A stretch of 64,000 nt of DNA from Nemophila menziesii (Eukaryota > Streptophyta > Magnoliopsida > Boraginales > Hydrophyllaceae): positions 1,579,501 to 1,643,500 of the forward strand of contig JARWIR010000035.1 of the NCBI GenBank assembly GCA_029959085.1, read 5' to 3'. A model generated the notes under the pieces. That model was not told where the DNA came from, ran no database searches, and worked only from the letters and a program-made list of their open reading frames with translations. A program made the translations under genes and the position numbers. Each line of letters starts with the position of its first letter. Position 1 is the stretch's first letter. This document shows, piece after piece, positions 58,569-64,000 of this stretch.

Positions 58569-61500
58569 TGGTCCTGCTTCAGCAAAAATAATATAAACTT
58601 TGACACCAAAGCAAATGTTTTTCTTTCCACAGTTTCAACTCTTATGTGGGGATGAGAATATTATTATTCTGTATTTTTTACAATGATTTTTTCCCAAATA
58701 AGATAACATAATATTATAATTATGTATTTAACTTCCTATTTTCTATGCAGACTCTATCCGAGATTGAAAATGGGAGATATACTTGCTACTCTTGAAATCA
58801 AGGAGATGATATATTGTTTTTAACTATGCCATATACATATACATATATAATATTATATATATATATATATATATGTTAAATACAATCATATTTTGCTATG
58901 GCATTGAGGGTAAATTTGGTTTTTACATTCATTTTCCAGAAGGAGAAGGTTTATATGCACATTGCTTCTAAATATCAAATAGAAATATCCAACACTGAAA
59001 ATACTGTAAGCGTCCCCTAATATTTAAGCATAGTACTTGAAAAACTTGAACTCATTGACTCGTTTTGGTTTCTACAATTAAAATTTGTTTTGCAGAATTT
59101 CTTTTATTTTGAAAATTGATGATATCGAGAAGTCTTCATGCCTTGTTATTCCAATTAACGTAAAATATGTCATTCTTAACTTCTTATAGTATATACGAAT
59201 TTATGCTGATCATACTGTTCATTTAAAATTTGGATGATTCCTCTTGAAGGAATATATAATCAAGGAGAGGACTAATGTGAAAGGGGTATGTTACACTTTT
59301 ATCTCGTACTAGTATATTATTGCAAATTTAATTACAAAAAGTGTTGTATTTCCAAACACTCGTCCTAAAATGCGTACACATGTATATGACTTGTTAAAAC
59401 TAGGACAAATCTATAACAGTCCATTGGTGATTTCAATGGTATGACACATAAATGGGTCCTAATTTAAATTTTTGTTGACATGTAATATGTCTTTGAATCT
59501 TTTGTAGGTAATTATATTGTAATTATTGGTCTCATGATTATGATAGATTTTCTAGACAATTCTATCCTTGAAGCTTATGTGCAATCCACTCTTTTGATTC
59601 TAGATTCAGGTATTATTACATAAGTGAGATTAAAATTATGTTCAGCTCTATTTGAATTATATTTTTTGAATATGTATAAATTTTTATTTAACTCTAGGGA
59701 CACCTCGAAGATCATTGAAATGTCCCATAAGGTCCATGGTCTTTATATATCATGGAAATTTGTCTTTAGTTATAAAGAAAAAATATTTCAAAACTTTTTA
59801 TTTATTTTAAGCAGATCGATTTGTATAAAGATTCATGTTAAAGGTCATTTATGCAGGAATCTATAGGTGAGTGTCTATTTCTTTCTTTATTAATTATCCC
59901 AACGTTTAGTTTAGTTTAGTTCTCTCATTATAATTTTTTTTGTGAAAGTTATATATGTAGCTATTTTTAAATGGTCGGAGAATATATGAAATAATGTTAT
60001 ATTTGTAAATTTTAGATGATTTACTTACATAACAAGTAAAGATCATCTATTTTAGTTGTTAATCATGATGTTTATTGCAATATTTTCTTTCATGGTAGAC
60101 TTTTGTAACAAATTGCAGGTTTATGTAGGCATGTGTGGTGTTTAAGAAACATATATGAACAAACAGATTTTGATGAGACATTAATGCTAAAACAAGATTG
60201 AAAAAGACAATAGTGCCTCATGTACATGCCACATTGGTCAAGTTTAGGTAAATATATTGATTACTTAATATGATCGTTTTCCCATATTGTAATTAACTCA
60301 AAAAATCAATAAAAGTACCAACTGTGAAATTAACTTAGAAAATTTAATATAGGGAGTTATAGTGCATTTACTTTTTTGCAGAATTTAGGGTCCTAGGGTG
60401 CAATTAACAAAAAATCATGGCCATTTCATTTGATTTCGTGATCTTTATTTTAACTAAATCCTTTATCACAGGCATGGCATGATGCAAGAACTCGGTGTGA
60501 TGGATACTCATCAAAATGATCATATGTCATGATGTCAATCATTAATATTTTACTTATAGTTATGGTAATATTACATGCCTAAATACTCGAAGATATATTC
60601 TCCACATAGCACTTATTTTATGTCATATTTATTATTCATTAATTTTTTAATTAAGAGCTTCTTAGTATTGTGCAAGACTTGACTATCAAGTTCTTCATTC
60701 ATTTGGTTGTAAACTTGGTTCTCTACTCGTACAACGAGGCTTTCTACTATGAAATTCAATGGTGTTATCAATGTTATAGGTGGATTTGGGGAAAAGCTTT
60801 ATTGAAGTAATATATTGACCATTTATTTTTCCATCCATTCAAGTGTTTGAATGCATTACAAAAGTTTTCGTTTGCTGTAGGTAATGTTGAAATATTTGAC
60901 CCAAGTGAATGATCCTTAACTCTAAACGAGAGTATGTGTTATGATTGTAGAGTTGTAAGTTCTTATATTTATTTCATTGGTATAGATATTTTGTTGTTTG
61001 TACAATAGAAAAGATTTAGGGCTTGCTTCCCTATACAAAAATTCTATGATGTGCATAGCATATAATTTGGTGTTTTTACCAATTTAATGGCAAGTTGAAT
61101 TTTACAAAGAGAGTGGTGGTTAGAAAGATGATGTTTTAGCAAACCCAAGAAAATGTTTCTGTACAAAATTCGTCATAGAATACCATTTGGACGAAAAGAT
61201 TTGAATTGGTTGGGATATTGTTGAAATGGTTATGAGGTGAATGCATTGGTTGGTTTCGGCTATCATATATAGGGTCCAAGCTTGTAACTATCTTATCAAG
61301 AAATATGCAATTAATGTTTAATATATATTATTTTGTGTTTTGTGCTAGACCCACCTACCCCAATGTTCGTGGATAGTGGAAGCTCATATTTATTTCCGCT
61401 CCGAATTTAAAGAAACCCAAATATTTTTTTAATTAATTTCATTTACTTGGAGAAGAAGAAGACCAAAAATAGTTTTCTCAAAATATCCCACATGAAAAAT

Positions 61501-61645
61501 GGAGTAAGAAAAATATTACTTTATAATAATTTTTACTTCTATATCTTTAAAAAAGACCCAAGATTCTAGAAAAATAACAAACGAAGAAATACCCCCCCGC
61601 ACGCACCACCAACACCAACACCCACCCAAGTTCGGTACCGATGAG

Positions 61646-61900
61646 GCGTGACGTGGTCGTGGGGAGTTTTGGAAATTGAAAAAAATATAAATGAAACCTC
61701 ATTTTGTAGTTGGAGCTTATATACTCGTTTGAAAAAACCATCTGAAGTAGAAACACGTCCAACCTTAAATGCTCGATCGCTAATGGGGTAGTCCTGGGGA
61801 GCCTTGAAGAATTAAAAAATGAAACCTTATGTTGTAGTTGGAGCTTATATACTTGTTTGGAAAACCCATCTGAAGTAGAAACACATCTAACATTTATTAT
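61646..61900 (+). repeat. Two 129-bp tandem units (A' copy)
   Basis: Copy of 13,385-13,640. One change (gttcgg against gtccgg) lies just before the first unit. Confidence 0.85.
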
Positions 61901-63855
61901 TTATCCTCAATAGTTATAAATTACCACTAGCCTTGAATTCTCCATCCCTAACGGTTTTCCACACTTATGACTCAACTATTACAAGAGTTACAAGACATGT
62001 CCAGCTTTGTTCTTCAACTTAAGAGAAATGTCAAGGAATCAGAGAAGAGAAAAATATTGTTGGTATTTTGATGGATGCTTTATTAAAGTAGCTACTGTGA
62101 ACGATTTTAAAATTTTCTAAACTACAATATAAAAGCAGCTAGTTTTATTTGCAATTTACACCAAGAAATGTCATCAACGTCTAGAATAGTAAATCTCTCA
62201 AAATATCCACCTCTATAAAACATTTATGAGCATATACAAGAGAAGTGATAGTAATCTTATATCGGCAATACTCGGAAGTTCTTTTTAACGTAGTGGTTCT
62301 AAATATCACATTATTACTCATAATTTATGGAATTTGTTGTAAGAATTTAGTTGTAATCTTTATTTATCTACATTTAACTTGATGTAAGTTTTTTTCTTAT
62401 TTCAATATATTTTTTATAATTATCTCGTTTATCGATCATTGTTTGTTATTTTACCAACACCTTCCACTACCATGTCGAGCTCGAGGATGTCGAAGTGGGG
62501 AAGAGAAAGAAGATGGGGGTGTGGTGGATCGGGTACATTTTAATAGTTCTTTTACATTTTAATTATGGTATTTTGGTAAATTTATAGTTTAAAACAATAA
62601 AAATAAAAAAAGTAACCACCCTGGCAAAAAACAAACGCGTGTTCTTCGATCTCTCATAAAAAATAGACTAAAAGGAGGTTTCATCAATTATAAATTTAGT
62701 TTAAGTGGTAGATGGGTATTTTTATTTTGAAGGGAAATTAAAACAAAACCAAAAAAAATTTTATGGAAGGCATAAGCCATTCGTCTGTATTATTTTCCTC
62801 TCTCAACCACAAATTCTTTCAATTTAAATCCTTTTTTCCCTAAAATGGTTCAAAAATTCTATCACCATTGTTATTGTTTCCAAGATCTTCATTTTCCCAC
62901 AACTCATTCAAAAATTTCAGGTTTGATTGCATTAATTTTTTCCCTGTCATGAACATTTATACCACAAGCTACCCTAATACGATAGAAGGTGGTATATTCT
63001 TGAAATCAACCAAAACTCCTGGCTATGTTTCTTCCTCACGAGGATTTTAATTTGTCTTACATTTATAATCATATCAACAAACATTGGGGGTTAATATTAG
63101 ATGTACAAACTAAAAGTAAAGGCCCTAATAATTATTTATTAAATTTTCTAATATGGAAGATAAGAAAAATATATGGAAATAACACCATATACATGGATGA
63201 GAAAACACTTATAAATAAATTAAACAAGTGGTACATTATACTATAAAATGGTAAACACTACACTATGGGTACAAGTATATGGATTAATACTACAACTAAG
63301 TTTTATTTGGAATTTTTATTTGCATAGAAAAGGAAAATAATAACACGAAATATTAATGGGTTTTCTACAGAGGGACACAAATTACATCAGCCATTTTTAA
63401 TGACACGTCAACTAAGTATTGAGGAAGTGGAATTTAAAATATACAAGGCTAACCTAAATCAAATCTCTTTGATCATTTTATCTAAACCTAATTTCTCATC
63501 TAAACCCATAACAACACCGACAACGCTAACCAACAATACATCCACCAGCAATTTACTAAGTAACCACACAAACATAACCATTTCAACAAACATAACATCT
63601 ACACCACCATCATATCTCCGATTCACATAACTAAACATTATTACGCCAATTAATTTATAACATGGAGATTCAAGAGGAGATCTTGATATGGGTAGTTTGA
63701 TGCAGGAATTGTTTGAAACTTATATGATAATGAAGAGCATCACTCTCTCTCTCTTATGATGTGAAGGTTAAGAGAAACATAACAGAAAAGCGTAAGGTAA
63801 GAAAATAGTAGGTATAGCCCAATGTGGCCATTTATCTTTAATGAAAATGTACTGG

Positions 63856-64000
63856 AAAAATGTCACGAAATGGCCCTTTACGTTAAATTTTGTGACACCT
63901 GCTTTTTTTCTGTTAGTGGACCGTTAGTCAGTGTCGCGTGGCTCCACCACAACACCTCCTTAGCACCACGTCAGCGCCACCTCCTCGCCACGTCAACATG
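63856..64000. mobile_element. Start of the foldback element, cut by window end
   Basis: Same outer left-arm sequence as 15,596-15,740 (aatgtcacgaa, tttacgttaaattttgtgac, gtcgcgtgg). The rest of the element lies outside the window. Confidence 0.85.

Larger units (their letters stand above)
49177..64000 (+). repeat. Block A': second copy of block A, cut by the window end
   Basis: Direct repeat of 961-15,740 with the same internal order: right part of alpha, beta with KH relic, alpha with LINE relic, F-box relic, gamma, antisense leader fragment, gamma, beta without KH, 129-bp repeats, start of the foldback arm. It is still running at 64,000. Confidence 0.95.

Noticed and set aside
1..64000. 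CRISPR arrays, phage or bacterial gene clusters, defence systems
   Set aside because: There is no array of equal repeats with unique spacers, no bacterial gene density and no Shine-Dalgarno-led genes. The retroelements, splice-like sites and F-box and KH relics all point to a plant nuclear genome.
1..64000. Possibility that the duplications are an assembly artefact
   Set aside because: Not fully excluded, but the copies differ by scattered substitutions, a 209-bp unit and (TA)n lengths, which argues against the same reads being placed twice. It remains a caveat for the 49,177 junction.

Overview
The window looks like AT-rich intergenic DNA from a flowering plant, probably a eudicot. The evidence is Ty1/copia LTR retrotransposons with a plant initiator-Met tRNA primer site, LINE-type reverse transcriptase relics, relics of an F-box/FBA gene and of a HEN4/RCF3-like KH-domain gene, GT/AG-bounded exon-like pieces, a large foldback DNA transposon and long (TA)n tracts. 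The species cannot be named from sequence alone. I found no intact protein-coding gene, rRNA, tRNA, CRISPR array or prokaryote-type operon. Every recognisable coding sequence is broken by stops, frameshifts or truncation.

Layout. 1-960 is the left flank. 961-15,740 (block A) is a mosaic of older internal duplications (here alpha, beta, gamma) holding the LINE, KH and F-box relics. 15,596-17,170 is a foldback element with arms of about 750-800 bp. 17,197-26,621 is a Ty1/copia element (LTR, primer site, 2.7-kb leader, decayed gag-pol, polypurine tract, LTR). A second primer site and leader follow directly (26,624-29,369) and run into the RNase H tail of a different copia element (29,537-29,748). 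Block B continues to 36,588 with a candidate decayed spliced gene, a 209-bp tandem duplication and a 52-bp minisatellite. 36,589-39,236 is single-copy here. 39,237-49,181 is a second copy of 26,429-36,588 (B'). 49,177-64,000 is a second copy of block A (A'), cut off by the window edge inside the foldback arm.

The simplest reading is a direct tandem duplication with a period of 48,216 bp (961 to 49,177), joined through a 5-bp microhomology, with an older duplication of about 10 kb nested inside it. The two copies differ by scattered substitutions and by (TA)n lengths, so they are true diverged copies rather than one sequence pasted twice, although an assembly error at the junction cannot be excluded from here.

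Nothing here acts as a working pathway. The interest is structural: how transposons, microhomology joins and repeated duplication built the region. I saw no convincing new biological system. The best candidates for something undescribed are the 2.7-kb leader that stays well conserved while its gag-pol decays, and the unrecognised phase-compatible exons at 32,619-33,663 and 45,215-46,256.
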